From Corynebacterium mycetoides (GTDB taxonomy: Bacteria > Actinomycetota > Actinomycetes > Mycobacteriales > Mycobacteriaceae), in assembly GCF_900103625.1 (NCBI RefSeq), contig NZ_LT629700.1:1984001-2048000 (forward strand): a stretch of 64,000 nt of DNA, given 5' to 3'. The number at the start of each line of letters is the position of its first letter. Position 1 is the stretch's first letter. The position numbers and the translations under genes were made by a program. Under the pieces are notes generated by a model. It ran no database searches, was not told the DNA's origin, and saw only the letters and a program-made list of their open reading frames with translations. This document shows positions 39,702 to 49,212 of this stretch, in pieces.

Positions 39702-41344
39702 GCACGACGGTGGATGACGGGGGAGCGGCGCGCGAGGTCGCGCTGCGGGTTTCCAACCTCACCGTGGAGTATGCCGCCGGCCGCGGCGCCCAGGCCGTCC
39801 GGGCCGTTGACGGCGTGGGCTTCGAGCTGCGCCCCGGCCGCATGACCGCGCTCGTGGGGGAGTCGGGCTCCGGCAAGACCACCTCCGCGATGGCGGCGGT
39901 GGGCCTGCTGGGCCCGGCGGCGACGGTGTTGGGCGGCACGATCGAGTTCGGGGGCGAGGACCTCCGCGGGTACTCGCCCGAGCAGTGGCGGGCGCTGCGC
40001 GGCGTGCGCATTGGCCTGGTGCCGCAGGACCCGAACAACTCGCTCAACCCCTTAAAGACGATCGGCGCCTCGATCGAGGAGGGCATGGAGATCCACGGTA
40101 TCGGCGACCGGGCCAGCCGCCGGCGGCGCGCGCTCGAGCTCCTGCGCGAGGTGGGCATCGACGACCCGGAGCGCCGCTACGGCCAGCACCCGCACGAGCT
40201 GTCGGGAGGTATGAAGCAGCGCGTCCTCATCGCCGCCGCCGTCGCGCTGGAGCCCGAGGTGCTCATCGCGGACGAGCCGACCTCAGCGCTCGACGTCACG
40301 GTGCAGAAGACGATCCTCGACCTGCTCGACCGCATGCGCCACGAGCTCGGCCTAGCGGTTCTCCTCATCACCCACGACCTCGCGGTGGCGGGTGACCGCG
40401 CCGACGACATCGTGATCATGCAGGACGGCCGCGTGGTGGAGACCGGCCCGGCCAGCGAGGTGCTCTCCCACCCGCGGCAGGACTACTCCCGCCGCCTGCT
40501 TGCCGACGCCCCCTCGCTCGCCGCCTCGAATGCGGGTCACCGCCCGCCGGTGGGGGACGACGTGCTGCTGCGTGTCGACGGCCTCCGGGTGGACTTCGGC
40601 GACTTCACCGCGGTCGACGGCGTGAGCTTCGACGTGGCGCGCGGCTCGACCCATGCGCTCGTGGGCGAGTCGGGCTCGGGGAAGACCACCACCGGCAGGG
40701 CCATTTCCCTGTTCGGCCCGCCGAGCGCGGGAACAATCACCTTCGACGGCGCCGACATCACCCGCCCGGGCTCTCGGGCGCGGCACCGCCTGCGCTCGCG
40801 GATTCAGATGGTGCACCAAAACCCGTTCTCCTCCCTCGACCCGCGTTTGACGGTGGAGGAGATCGTGGCGGAGCCCGTGCGCTACCTGCTGGGTCTGCGC
40901 GGGTCGCGGGCACGGGAGAGGGTCCGCGACTTCCTGCGGCGCGTCGCGTTGGAGCCGGAGCTGGCCAGCCGGCGCCCGGCCGAGCTTTCGGGCGGGCAGC
41001 GCCAGCGCGTCGCCATCGCGCGTGCCCTCGTCGTCGAGCCCGAGCTCGTGGTCCTCGACGAGGCCGTCTCGGCGCTCGATGTCACGGTGCAGGCCCAGAT
41101 CCTCCGCCTCCTGGAGGACCTGCAGGCCGAACTCGGCCTGACCTACATCTTCATTTCCCACGACCTTGCGGTGGTCAAGCAGATCTCGGACACCGTGAGC
41201 GTCTTCAGCCGGGGCCGGCAGGTGGAGTCCGGCGTCACCGACGATGTGTTCAGCCACCCGCGGGCCGACGTCACCCGGACACTCATCGACGCGATCCCGG
41301 GCACCATCTTCCGCGCCCGGAAGTTGGGAGAATACATTGTCTGA
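39698..41344 (+). CDS. ABC transporter ATP-binding protein with two ATPase domains
   Basis: This 548-residue protein fuses both ATPase subunits of a peptide-type importer. Each half has Walker A (GESGSGKTT, seen twice), a Q-loop, an ABC signature (LSGGMKQRV in the first half, LSGGQRQRV in the second), and Walker B followed by a His switch (LLITHDLAV and IFISHDLAV). Oligo-type C-terminal segments follow each half. It overlaps the upstream permease by 4 nt and the next gene by 8 nt. Confidence 0.94.
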   Translation: MSTTVDDGGAAREVALRVSNLTVEYAAGRGAQAVRAVDGVGFELRPGRMTALVGESGSGKTTSAMAAVGLLGPAATVLGGTIEFGGEDLRGYSPEQWRALRGVRIGLVPQDPNNSLNPLKTIGASIEEGMEIHGIGDRASRRRRALELLREVGIDDPERRYGQHPHELSGGMKQRVLIAAAVALEPEVLIADEPTSALDVTVQKTILDLLDRMRHELGLAVLLITHDLAVAGDRADDIVIMQDGRVVETGPASEVLSHPRQDYSRRLLADAPSLAASNAGHRPPVGDDVLLRVDGLRVDFGDFTAVDGVSFDVARGSTHALVGESGSGKTTTGRAISLFGPPSAGTITFDGADITRPGSRARHRLRSRIQMVHQNPFSSLDPRLTVEEIVAEPVRYLLGLRGSRARERVRDFLRRVALEPELASRRPAELSGGQRQRVAIARALVVEPELVVLDEAVSALDVTVQAQILRLLEDLQAELGLTYIFISHDLAVVKQISDTVSVFSRGRQVESGVTDDVFSHPRADVTRTLIDAIPGTIFRARKLGEYIV

Positions 41345-42563
41345 CCTGATCAACCTGCTTGCCGACGCCACCCCGGACATCGCGCAGCTGCGCGACCGGC
41401 GACCCGACGCCACGGAGAACGCCCAGGCGAGTTTCCGCGCGCTGCTGGAGCCCGCGGAGCCCGGCGACTTCCCCCAGGCGTGGCGCTACGCCGTGGCCGC
41501 GTTCGTCTCCGGCGTCTCCGGTGCCGGCCGTGCGCACGAGTTCTACCGGGAGCTGCTGGCGGAGGAGGGCGACGACGGGGAGGCGGAAGCGCTGGCGGCC
41601 GCGGTCGACGAGGCGGTCGAGCGCGGCGTGTCAACCGGGCCCTACGCGTCCGGCGGGTTCGTCACCTTCGGAACCTCCGACACCGATTCTGCCGGGATCC
41701 CCGCGCGCCTCGCGGCGGGGTTGGACTTCGCCCACCTGCTCACCTTCCACCCCGCGGACGCCTCCCCGGCGGCAATCGGCCACCTGCAGGAGGTGGGCTG
41801 GAGTGATGACGCGATCGTGTCGCTGGCGCAGCTCATCTCCTTCCTCGCGTTCCAGCTCCGCGTCGTCCACGGCGTAGCCGTGGTGGGGGGATCCGCCGCG
41901 GCCCCGCGAGAGGTGCAGCGGGCCGACGGGGTGCCGGATCCCGGCTGGGCCCCGGGCCCGCGCACGCTGACCCCCGACGTGGTCGCGCCGGAGACGTTTG
42001 TGGCGCACTCCCTGGGGTGGAAGCCGTGGCTCCAGGCGCTGCCGAAGGGGGAGTTCACCGACCGGCACCGCGACGCGTTGATCCAGCCGCAGCGCATCGA
42101 CTCCGAGTACTTCCGGCTGCTCGCCCGGGACCCGGACGCGTTGAAGGCGCGCACCCTGACCGACCTCGACATCTTCTACAACACCGACGGCGGTCTGGGG
42201 CGCGCCGAACGCGAGCTCGCGGCCACGGTGGTCTCCCGTTTCAACGGGTGCACATACTGCGCGTCCGTGCACCAGGCCCGCTCGAAGGACGAGGGCGGCG
42301 ACGCCGCGGCGATCGACCGCCTCTTGGACGAGGGGATCGCCGCGGACCTCGGCTCGCCGGCGTGGTCCGCGATCCGCGACGCCGCGGTGGCGCTGACCTC
42401 CACGCCGACGCGGTTTGGCGCGGAGCACGTCGACGCGCTGCGCGCGGCGGGGCTGGACGATCTGGCGGTGCTCGACGTTGTCAACGCGTCGGCGTTCTTC
42501 AACTGGGCCAACCGCCTGATGCTCACCCTGGGGGAGCCCGACGTTCCGCGGCGCTTCCGGTAG
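41337..42563 (+). CDS. Fused CMD-domain and alkylhydroperoxidase-domain protein
   Basis: The 408-residue protein looks like two AhpD/CMD-type domains joined in one chain. The N-terminal half (about 1-190) has the helical CMD pattern but no CxxC. The C-terminal half carries the active motif Cys305-Thr-Tyr-Cys308 with His312 (CTYCASVH), expected to act as a peroxidase with a disulfide relay. In other bacteria I recall these as two separate genes (CMD Avi_7170 and alkylhydroperoxidase Avi_7169 families) beside similar transporters. The TTG start follows GGGAGA and lies inside the ATPase gene end. Its job may be to deal with a peroxide or reactive intermediate from the imported compound; that is inference. 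Confidence 0.82.
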   Translation: MSDLINLLADATPDIAQLRDRRPDATENAQASFRALLEPAEPGDFPQAWRYAVAAFVSGVSGAGRAHEFYRELLAEEGDDGEAEALAAAVDEAVERGVSTGPYASGGFVTFGTSDTDSAGIPARLAAGLDFAHLLTFHPADASPAAIGHLQEVGWSDDAIVSLAQLISFLAFQLRVVHGVAVVGGSAAAPREVQRADGVPDPGWAPGPRTLTPDVVAPETFVAHSLGWKPWLQALPKGEFTDRHRDALIQPQRIDSEYFRLLARDPDALKARTLTDLDIFYNTDGGLGRAERELAATVVSRFNGCTYCASVHQARSKDEGGDAAAIDRLLDEGIAADLGSPAWSAIRDAAVALTSTPTRFGAEHVDALRAAGLDDLAVLDVVNASAFFNWANRLMLTLGEPDVPRRFR

Positions 42564-42572
42564 CTAAAACCG

Positions 42573-42588
42573 TAGAAAACACGTTCGA
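42573..42588. promoter_or_regulatory. SOS (LexA) box upstream of imuA'
   Basis: TAGAAAACACGTTCGA matches the actinobacterial LexA consensus (TCGAA-type halves around a GT-rich centre) at most positions. TTGCCG (42598-42603) and CATACT (42621-42626), 17 bp apart, lie just downstream; CATACT ends 7 nt before the imuA' GTG. The box lies 9 bp upstream of that -35. Confidence 0.8.
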
Positions 42589-42633
42589 CCTTGGCGCTTG
42601 CCGCTGTCGAAGCGCGGGTGCATACTGAGTGGC

Positions 42634-43383
<750 letters not shown>

Positions 43384-43384
43384 G

Positions 43385-44929
43385 GTGCGCGTGGCTGCGG
43401 TCTGGTTCCCGGACTGGCCCGTGCAGGCGGCGCGGCTGGAGGCGGGCGATGAGCTGAGCGAGCCCATGGTGGTTGCGGCCCAGCACCGCGTGAAGGTGTG
43501 CTCGCGGACCGCGCGCGGGCGCGGGGTGCGGCGCGGAATGAAAATCCGCCACGCCCAGGCGCTGGTGCCGGAGCTGACGGTGATGGAGGACAACCCCGAC
43601 CGCGACGGGCGGATGTTTGCCGCGCTGGCGGCCAGCTTCGACGATGTCGCCTCCTCCGTGGAGGTCCTGCGCCCCGGCCTCGTGGTGGTGGATGTCGCCG
43701 CCGCGGGGAAGTTCCACGGCGGCGAGGACCGTGCCACGGAGATGCTTATCGACGCCGCAGCGCGCCGCGGCATCGACGCCCTCGCCGGAGTGGCGGACGA
43801 GATTGCCACGGCGGTGCTGGCCGCCCGTTCCTCCGCCGTGGTCCCGCCGGGCGGCTCGCGGCAGTTCCTGGCGTCCCAGCCGGTTCGCATGCTGCTCGCG
43901 GAGGTGGCGCTGGGGGCGGACACGGAGGTGGTCAAGGCGCTGAGTCAGCTGGGCCTGGCCACCCTCGGCGACGTCGCCGAGGTGCCCGCCACGGCGATGT
44001 CCACGCGCTTCGGGGCGCGCGGCACCCACATCCACCGCATCGCGTGCGCGGCCCCGGACCGGCGGGTGGCCCCGGAGCTTCCGGTGGCCGATCTGGCGGT
44101 GGCGGTCACCCCGGAGGAGCCGATTGACCGCGTGGACGCGGCCGCTTTTGCGGCCCGCGCCCTGGCGGCGAGCCTGCACGCCCGGCTCAAGGCGGCGGGC
44201 CGGGTGTGCGTGCGCCTCAAAGTCACGGCCGAGCTGGGCAGCGGCGAGCGGGTGGAGCGGGTGTGGCGCACGCGCGAGGCGCTGACGGAGGCGGGTACAG
44301 CGGACCGGGTGCGCTGGCAGCTCGACGGATGGCTCACCGGGGGAGGCGCCGGCGAGATCACCTCGCTGGTGCTGGAGCCGCTGGAGCTGGCGGAGCCGGA
44401 GGTCGTGGGCGAGCTGTGGGCGGACGGCACCACCACGGACGAGGCGCGGCGGGTGGTGGAGCGGGTGCAGTCGCAGCTGGGCATCGAGGCGGTGCTCCAG
44501 CCGCGGCTGGTTGGCGGGCGCGGGGTGGCGGAGCGGGTGGAGCTCGTCCCGTACGGGGAGAGCAGAGCGGCACCCGCCGCCGCGCCGTGGCCGGGAGCAA
44601 TCCCGCCCCCGCTTCCGGCCCGCCTCGGCGAGGGGATCGATCACCCGGCGTCGAAGGTGGTGCTCATCGATGCGGAGGCGGCCCCGGTGGGGGTCAGCGC
44701 CGAGGTTCTGCTCACGTCGTCCCCGTATGCGCTGGGGTGGGGCACGAAGCGCTACCTGGTCACCGGTTGGGCGGGTCCCTGGCCGGTGGACGAGGGCTGG
44801 TGGGGCGCGGCACCGAACCGGGTTGCGCGGCTGCAGGTGGTGGGCGTGCCGGAGGAGGGGAGCGAACCGTGCGGCTGGCTGCTGGTGTGGGTGCGGCAGC
44901 GCTGGAGGGTCGAAGCCGTCTACGGGTGA
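43385..44929 (+). CDS. imuB: ImuB, inactive Y-family polymerase homologue
   Basis: ImuB is the hub of the mutasome, binding the sliding clamp and recruiting DnaE2. The 514-residue protein has the palm and finger arrangement of Y-family polymerases (VWFPDWPVQAARLEAG, RRGMKIRHAQALVPEL, FDDVASSVEVLRPGLVVVDV). The catalytic acidic residues of the palm (the D and the SxxE motif of active enzymes) are missing, as expected for ImuB. I could not identify the clamp-binding motif with confidence. The GTG start follows the imuA' stop by 1 nt. Confidence 0.92.
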   Translation: MRVAAVWFPDWPVQAARLEAGDELSEPMVVAAQHRVKVCSRTARGRGVRRGMKIRHAQALVPELTVMEDNPDRDGRMFAALAASFDDVASSVEVLRPGLVVVDVAAAGKFHGGEDRATEMLIDAAARRGIDALAGVADEIATAVLAARSSAVVPPGGSRQFLASQPVRMLLAEVALGADTEVVKALSQLGLATLGDVAEVPATAMSTRFGARGTHIHRIACAAPDRRVAPELPVADLAVAVTPEEPIDRVDAAAFAARALAASLHARLKAAGRVCVRLKVTAELGSGERVERVWRTREALTEAGTADRVRWQLDGWLTGGGAGEITSLVLEPLELAEPEVVGELWADGTTTDEARRVVERVQSQLGIEAVLQPRLVGGRGVAERVELVPYGESRAAPAAAPWPGAIPPPLPARLGEGIDHPASKVVLIDAEAAPVGVSAEVLLTSSPYALGWGTKRYLVTGWAGPWPVDEGWWGAAPNRVARLQVVGVPEEGSEPCGWLLVWVRQRWRVEAVYG

Positions 44930-44936
44930 AGGAGTT

Positions 44937-45542
44937 CTAGGAGGTGGAGATGTCGATTATCAGGCGCGTGGGGTCGCTGGTGAGTTGCACCGAGTAGGGG
45001 GCGGCCGTGCGCAGGCCGAGGATAAGCTGCGTCCGGTCGTCGATGGTGCCGACGTTAACGAGGTCGACCACGTTGGAGGAGGCGGCGGAGATGTCGATGG
45101 GGGCGGGAGAGGCCAGGCCCGCCTCGGCGCGGCTCACGGTGCCGTCGATGTTGATGTTCAAAAACGCGTTGCCCGCCACCTTGATGGGCTTGCCGATGGT
45201 CTCCTGCATGGGCGAGGGGACGTAGTCGACGAACCAGCCGGGTTGGCCCGCGCCGTGCAGCGTGACCACGAGCCGGTCGTACCCGCCGTGGCTGGCCACG
45301 GTGACGTCACCGACGGCGAGCTGCGCGGGCGGTTCGGGCCGTAGCGTCTTGGGGGACTGGTCCATGGACGCCGGCGCGACGGGGCCGGGCGTGCCGCCGA
45401 GCTTGGCCGCGACGGTTTCCGTGCCGTCCCGCATCGGGGCGGCGTCAGTAGCGCACGCGCTCACGGCGACCGCGGCAGCGCAGGCCACGGCCGCGAGACC
45501 CGTCCCGGCAGCTGCTCGTGGAAGACCGACCGACAAAAACAT
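44937..45542 (-). CDS. Lipoprotein with AMIN-like domain
   Basis: This 201-residue product has a lipoprotein signal ending in a lipobox (VSAC) around residue 30. It then has a 100-residue beta-rich domain (GDVTVASHGGYDRLVVTLHGAGQPGWFVDY and GNAFLNINIDG) resembling the AMIN-like family that binds cell-wall material. The ATG at 45542 is my best start; a GTG 9 nt upstream is possible. It is convergent with imuB, separated by 7 nt, and does not belong to the mutasome by orientation. A role in the envelope is inferred. Confidence 0.7.
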   Translation of the reverse strand: MFLSVGLPRAAAGTGLAAVACAAAVAVSACATDAAPMRDGTETVAAKLGGTPGPVAPASMDQSPKTLRPEPPAQLAVGDVTVASHGGYDRLVVTLHGAGQPGWFVDYVPSPMQETIGKPIKVAGNAFLNINIDGTVSRAEAGLASPAPIDISAASSNVVDLVNVGTIDDRTQLILGLRTAAPYSVQLTSDPTRLIIDISTS

Positions 45543-45647
45543 ATCAGCCACCGTAACCAGTCCCCCCGGCATTAACGAAATTAAATCCGCCGGAGGCGAA
45601 AAAGGTTACAAAACTGTTGCGTAAATGAGGGGGTAAGGTGGGGAGGC

Positions 45648-46562
45648 ATGAGTGCGATCGCCGAAGACATCTTTTGCTCGGATGTGGAAGTGGAGCCCCT
45701 GCCTGGCACCGCGAAACGAGGCGACGTGTACGTGCTGTTCGAGTGGCCCGGCCCCTGGAGCAACGACGTCCTCGACGGGGACACACTGGGCGCGGAGCTC
45801 AGCGCGAAGATCAAGGCTCACCTGAAGACATTCGGTGCGTCCCTGCAGCTGATCCGCCACCCGACGCGTGAGGGCCGGCGTATCGACGACCACCACCTCT
45901 ACATCGTCCACACCCGCATCGGGCTCACCGAAGTCAAGCATGTCTCCGGGCCGGAAGCGATCCTGGAGCTCGATTTGTCCGGGCCGGGCAAGAACCACGC
46001 GATGGCCAGGCCCACCCCGCTGGTGCTGGTGTGCACCCACGGCAAGCGCGACCGCTGCTGCGCGGTCAAAGGCCGCCCCCTGGTCAACGAGCTGGAAAAG
46101 ATCTACCCCTTCAACCGGGGCAGCGACGTGGTGTGGGAGACCTCCCACATCAAGGGGCACCGCTTCGCGGCCACCTTGCTGCTCATGCCGTGGGGCTACA
46201 GCTTCGGGCGGATGAACCTGGAGGCCACGGAGGCGATGATCGCCGACTCCATGCGCGGGCTGTACTTCGTGCCCGGCAACCGCGGGCGCGGCATCTTCTC
46301 CGCGCCCACGCAGGCGGCCGAGGTCGCCCTCGCCGCGCACCTCGCCACCGAGGGGACGCGCATCACCTACGGTCAGCTCCAGCTCGTCAGCGAGGATGTC
46401 AGTGGGGATCGGGCGCGCGTCACGCTAATCGACGCCTCCACCAACGCCTCCTATGACATCGACCTGCGCCGGGGCTCTGTCAGCGGAGTGCTGTCCTCCT
46501 GCGGCGAGGAGCCGAAGGACGGCGTTGTGTGGGGCGTCGACACGCTCGCGCGCGCTCACTAG
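45648..46562 (+). CDS. Sucrase/ferredoxin-like (Suc_Fer) family protein
   Basis: This is a thioredoxin-fold protein that may carry a [2Fe-2S] cluster. The 304-residue product shows the family motif Cys129-THGKRDR-Cys137-Cys138 and the later HIKGHRFAATLLLMPWG segment with its His and Gly. No enzymatic activity is clear from sequence; relatives are annotated only by this domain. It lies 108 nt from the divergent AMIN lipoprotein gene and is convergent with the methionine importer, with which it shares the CTAG stop palindrome. Confidence 0.85.
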   Translation: MSAIAEDIFCSDVEVEPLPGTAKRGDVYVLFEWPGPWSNDVLDGDTLGAELSAKIKAHLKTFGASLQLIRHPTREGRRIDDHHLYIVHTRIGLTEVKHVSGPEAILELDLSGPGKNHAMARPTPLVLVCTHGKRDRCCAVKGRPLVNELEKIYPFNRGSDVVWETSHIKGHRFAATLLLMPWGYSFGRMNLEATEAMIADSMRGLYFVPGNRGRGIFSAPTQAAEVALAAHLATEGTRITYGQLQLVSEDVSGDRARVTLIDASTNASYDIDLRRGSVSGVLSSCGEEPKDGVVWGVDTLARAH

Positions 46563-47239
46563 CGGCGCATGACCCTCTTCGACAGCCAGTTGCCCAGGAA
46601 CTGGGCGAGCTGGACCATGATCACAATCACGATCACGGCCGCGAAGGTGACCGCCGGCTCGAATTGGCGGTAGCCGTAGACGATGGCGAAGTCTCCAAGA
46701 CCGCCGCCGCCGATGTAGCCGGCCATGGCGGACATGTCGATCACCGCGATGAAGATGAAGGTGTAACCCAGGATCAGGGGGCCGAGTGCCTCCGGAAGGA
46801 TCACGGTGCGGATGATGCGCCACGGCCCCGCGCCCATGGAACGCGCCGCCTCAATCACGCCCGGGTCGATGGAGACTAGGTTCTGCTCCACGATGCGGGC
46901 GACGGTGAACGTCGCGGCCACACACATGACGAAGGTGGCGGCCGAGCGGCCGATGGTGGTGCCCACCACCTGCAGGGTGATGGGGTAGAGCATGGCGATC
47001 ATGATGATGAAGGGGATCGGCCGGAAGAAGTTCACCGCCACGTTGATCAGCCAGTACACGGCGCGGTTCTGCAGGATTGCGCCGGGGCGGGTGGTGTAGA
47101 GGAACACGCCGAGCACGAGGCCGAAGAAGCCGCCCACGACCATGGTGATGGCGACCATATACAGGGTGTCGCCGATGGCCTCGACAAACGTCGGGCCGAG
47201 TCGCTCCCAGTTGGGTTGCGCGAGGACGAGTGTGTTCAT
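46559..47239 (-). CDS. metI: Methionine ABC transporter permease
   Basis: MetI forms the membrane pore of the MetNIQ importer. The 226 residues have about five membrane helices and the EAA-type loop VIEAARSMGAGPWRIIRTVILPEA that docks on MetN. It is coupled to metN by an ATGA overlap. The stop is shared with the convergent sucrase/ferredoxin-like gene. Confidence 0.95.
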   Translation of the reverse strand: MNTLVLAQPNWERLGPTFVEAIGDTLYMVAITMVVGGFFGLVLGVFLYTTRPGAILQNRAVYWLINVAVNFFRPIPFIIMIAMLYPITLQVVGTTIGRSAATFVMCVAATFTVARIVEQNLVSIDPGVIEAARSMGAGPWRIIRTVILPEALGPLILGYTFIFIAVIDMSAMAGYIGGGGLGDFAIVYGYRQFEPAVTFAAVIVIVIMVQLAQFLGNWLSKRVMRR

Positions 47240-48264
47240 CGGACGATCTCCTCAATGTCGGTGGTGCGCTGCAGGGTGGCCAGGAACTGGCTGATCGCGG
47301 CGTCGTCGCCGGTCAACCGCACCGTCATCTTGCCGAAGGAGTGGTTCTGCAGCGTGGTGATTCCCCCGTGGACGGGCTTGACCTTCACGCCTGCCGCCCG
47401 GGCGGACTCCACGGCGCCGAAGAAGCCGGAATCCTCATCCAGGTCGACGGTGAACAGTCGGCCGGGCTCCGAGAGCAGGTCGCGGGCCTCCACCTCGTCG
47501 GGGGTGTTGCGCAGCGACGTGGCCACGAACCGCCTGGCCACCTGCGTCTGGGGGTTGGAGAACACCTGGTAGACCGAGCCGTACTCGACCACCCGGCCGC
47601 CCTCCATCACGGCCACCTTGTCCGCGAGGGAACGCACCACCTCCATCTCGTGGGTGATCACCACGATGGTGATGCCGAGCTCCTCGTTGACTCGGCGCAG
47701 CACCTCGAGGACCTCGCGGGTGGTCTCCGGGTCGAGGGCGGACGTAGCTTCGTCCGCGAGCAGGAGAGACGGGTTGGTGGCGAGCGCCCGGGCGATGCCC
47801 ACGCGCTGCTTCTGGCCGCCGGAGAGCTGCTCGGGGTAGTTCGAGCCGCGGTCCGACAGGCCGACGAACTCGAGCAGCTCGGTCACGCGGCGCTTGCGCT
47901 CCGCGGACGGCATCCCGGCCAGGGTGAGCGGGTACTCAACGTTGCCCGCGGCGGTGCGGGAGTTGAACAGGTTGAACTGCTGGAAGATCATGCCGACACC
48001 GCGGCGGATGCTGCGCAGCTCGCGCTCCTTCATCCCGGCGATGTCGGTGCCGTCGAGAAGCAGCTCGCCGCTCGTCGGCATGTCCAGGCCGTTGATGAGA
48101 CGCACGAGCGTCGACTTGCCGGCACCCGAGTACCCGATGACGCCGAGGATCTCGCCGGGCTCGACGGTCAACGTCACGTTATCGACGGCCGTGACCTCGC
48201 GCTTGCCCGTGGTGAACACTTTGGACACGCCCCGGAACTCGACCCGGGTACCGGTGGATGACAC
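47236..48264 (-). CDS. metN: Methionine ABC transporter ATP-binding protein
   Basis: MetN powers methionine import. The 342-residue protein has Walker A GYSGAGKSTL, Q-loop MIFQQFNLF, signature LSGGQKQR, Walker B LLLADEATSALDP and the switch His in VVITHEM. The C-terminal NIL domain (about 265-342, TVRLTGDDAAISQFLATLQ) gives feedback inhibition by methionine. The GTG start overlaps the metQ stop (TAGTG). It shares its transcript with two substrate-binding proteins upstream. Confidence 0.96.
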   Translation of the reverse strand: MSSTGTRVEFRGVSKVFTTGKREVTAVDNVTLTVEPGEILGVIGYSGAGKSTLVRLINGLDMPTSGELLLDGTDIAGMKERELRSIRRGVGMIFQQFNLFNSRTAAGNVEYPLTLAGMPSAERKRRVTELLEFVGLSDRGSNYPEQLSGGQKQRVGIARALATNPSLLLADEATSALDPETTREVLEVLRRVNEELGITIVVITHEMEVVRSLADKVAVMEGGRVVEYGSVYQVFSNPQTQVARRFVATSLRNTPDEVEARDLLSEPGRLFTVDLDEDSGFFGAVESARAAGVKVKPVHGGITTLQNHSFGKMTVRLTGDDAAISQFLATLQRTTDIEEIVR

Positions 48265-49160
48265 TACTTGTACTCCTCCACGAGGCCGTCAAGAATCTCG
48301 TTGAGCTCCTCCTTGGAGCGCTTGACCTGCACGGCGGTGCCGCCGGAGTCCTGGTTCAGCGCCTCGGTGACCTCGTCGGAGTGCCAGACCTCCACGAGCT
48401 TCTCAAACGCCACGTTGTCGAGCTGGTCGCCCTTGACCGTGAACACGTTGATGTAGGGCTCGGCCAGCTCGGAGTTCGGGTCGTCGGCGGCGACGGCGGA
48501 CGCCGGGTCGATGCCCGCGCGCGAGAGCCAGTTGTTGTTGATCACTGCGGGCCGGCCCTCGTTGTAGGCCGACGGGGTCTGGGCCGCGTCGACCGCCACG
48601 ACGGAGACCTTGGAGGCGGCCTCGTCGATGTCGGCCGGCGTCGGCGTCAGCTTCGGGGCGCCGTCTTTGAGGGTGACCAGGTCGGCCTGGACGAGCACGT
48701 TGATGGCGCGGCCCTGGTTCGACGGGTCGTTGGGGATGGCGACCTCCTCGCCCTCGATGCCGTCGAGGGAGTCGTGGTCCTTCCAGTACAGGCCCAGGAT
48801 GTTGATCTCGCCCGAGCCGATGATGCGCAGGTCCTTGTTCGCCGAGGCGTTGTACTGGGCCTGGTAGTTGATGGTCTGGAACTTGGAGATCTCGATCTGG
48901 TCCTCGTCGAGGGCCGGGTTGACCGGCGGGTACTCGGTGAAGCGGACGATGTCGAGGTCGATGCCCTCTTCCTCGGCCTTCTTCTCGAAGGCGGTCCAGG
49001 CCTGCTGGTCCGCGTCCGTGGTGCCGATCTTCACCGTGATGCGGTCGTTGCCTTCACCGGGAGCGTTGGTGCCGGTGGTGGACTCGCCGCCGCAGGCGAC
49101 GAGGCTCGTCGCGGCGATGGTGGTGGCGGCGACGGTGGCCGCGATGCGCGTGATGTTCAT
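48264..49160 (-). CDS. metQ: Methionine-binding lipoprotein MetQ (copy nearer metN)
   Basis: This is a NLPA/MetQ-type receptor of 298 residues. The signal peptide has the lipobox LVAC followed by GGES, with Cys24 as the lipid anchor. The mature chain begins KIGTTDADQQAW. Long blocks are identical to the next copy (GIEGEEVAIPNDPSNQGRA and ADLVTLKD), which points to a tandem duplication. The stop overlaps the metN start. The ATG follows AAGGAA. D- or L-methionine or a related thioether is the likely ligand. Confidence 0.93.
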   Translation of the reverse strand: MNITRIAATVAATTIAATSLVACGGESTTGTNAPGEGNDRITVKIGTTDADQQAWTAFEKKAEEEGIDLDIVRFTEYPPVNPALDEDQIEISKFQTINYQAQYNASANKDLRIIGSGEINILGLYWKDHDSLDGIEGEEVAIPNDPSNQGRAINVLVQADLVTLKDGAPKLTPTPADIDEAASKVSVVAVDAAQTPSAYNEGRPAVINNNWLSRAGIDPASAVAADDPNSELAEPYINVFTVKGDQLDNVAFEKLVEVWHSDEVTEALNQDSGGTAVQVKRSKEELNEILDGLVEEYK

Positions 49161-49212
49161 GTGTCGTGATTCCTTAAATACGTGATATACGCTTACTTGC
49201 GCTTACGCGCGC

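Noticed and set aside
49161..49212. GCTTAC direct repeats between the two metQ genes as a regulatory element
   Set aside because: Three imperfect short copies in 50 bp; part of it is the end of the upstream gene. There is no symmetry or known motif.
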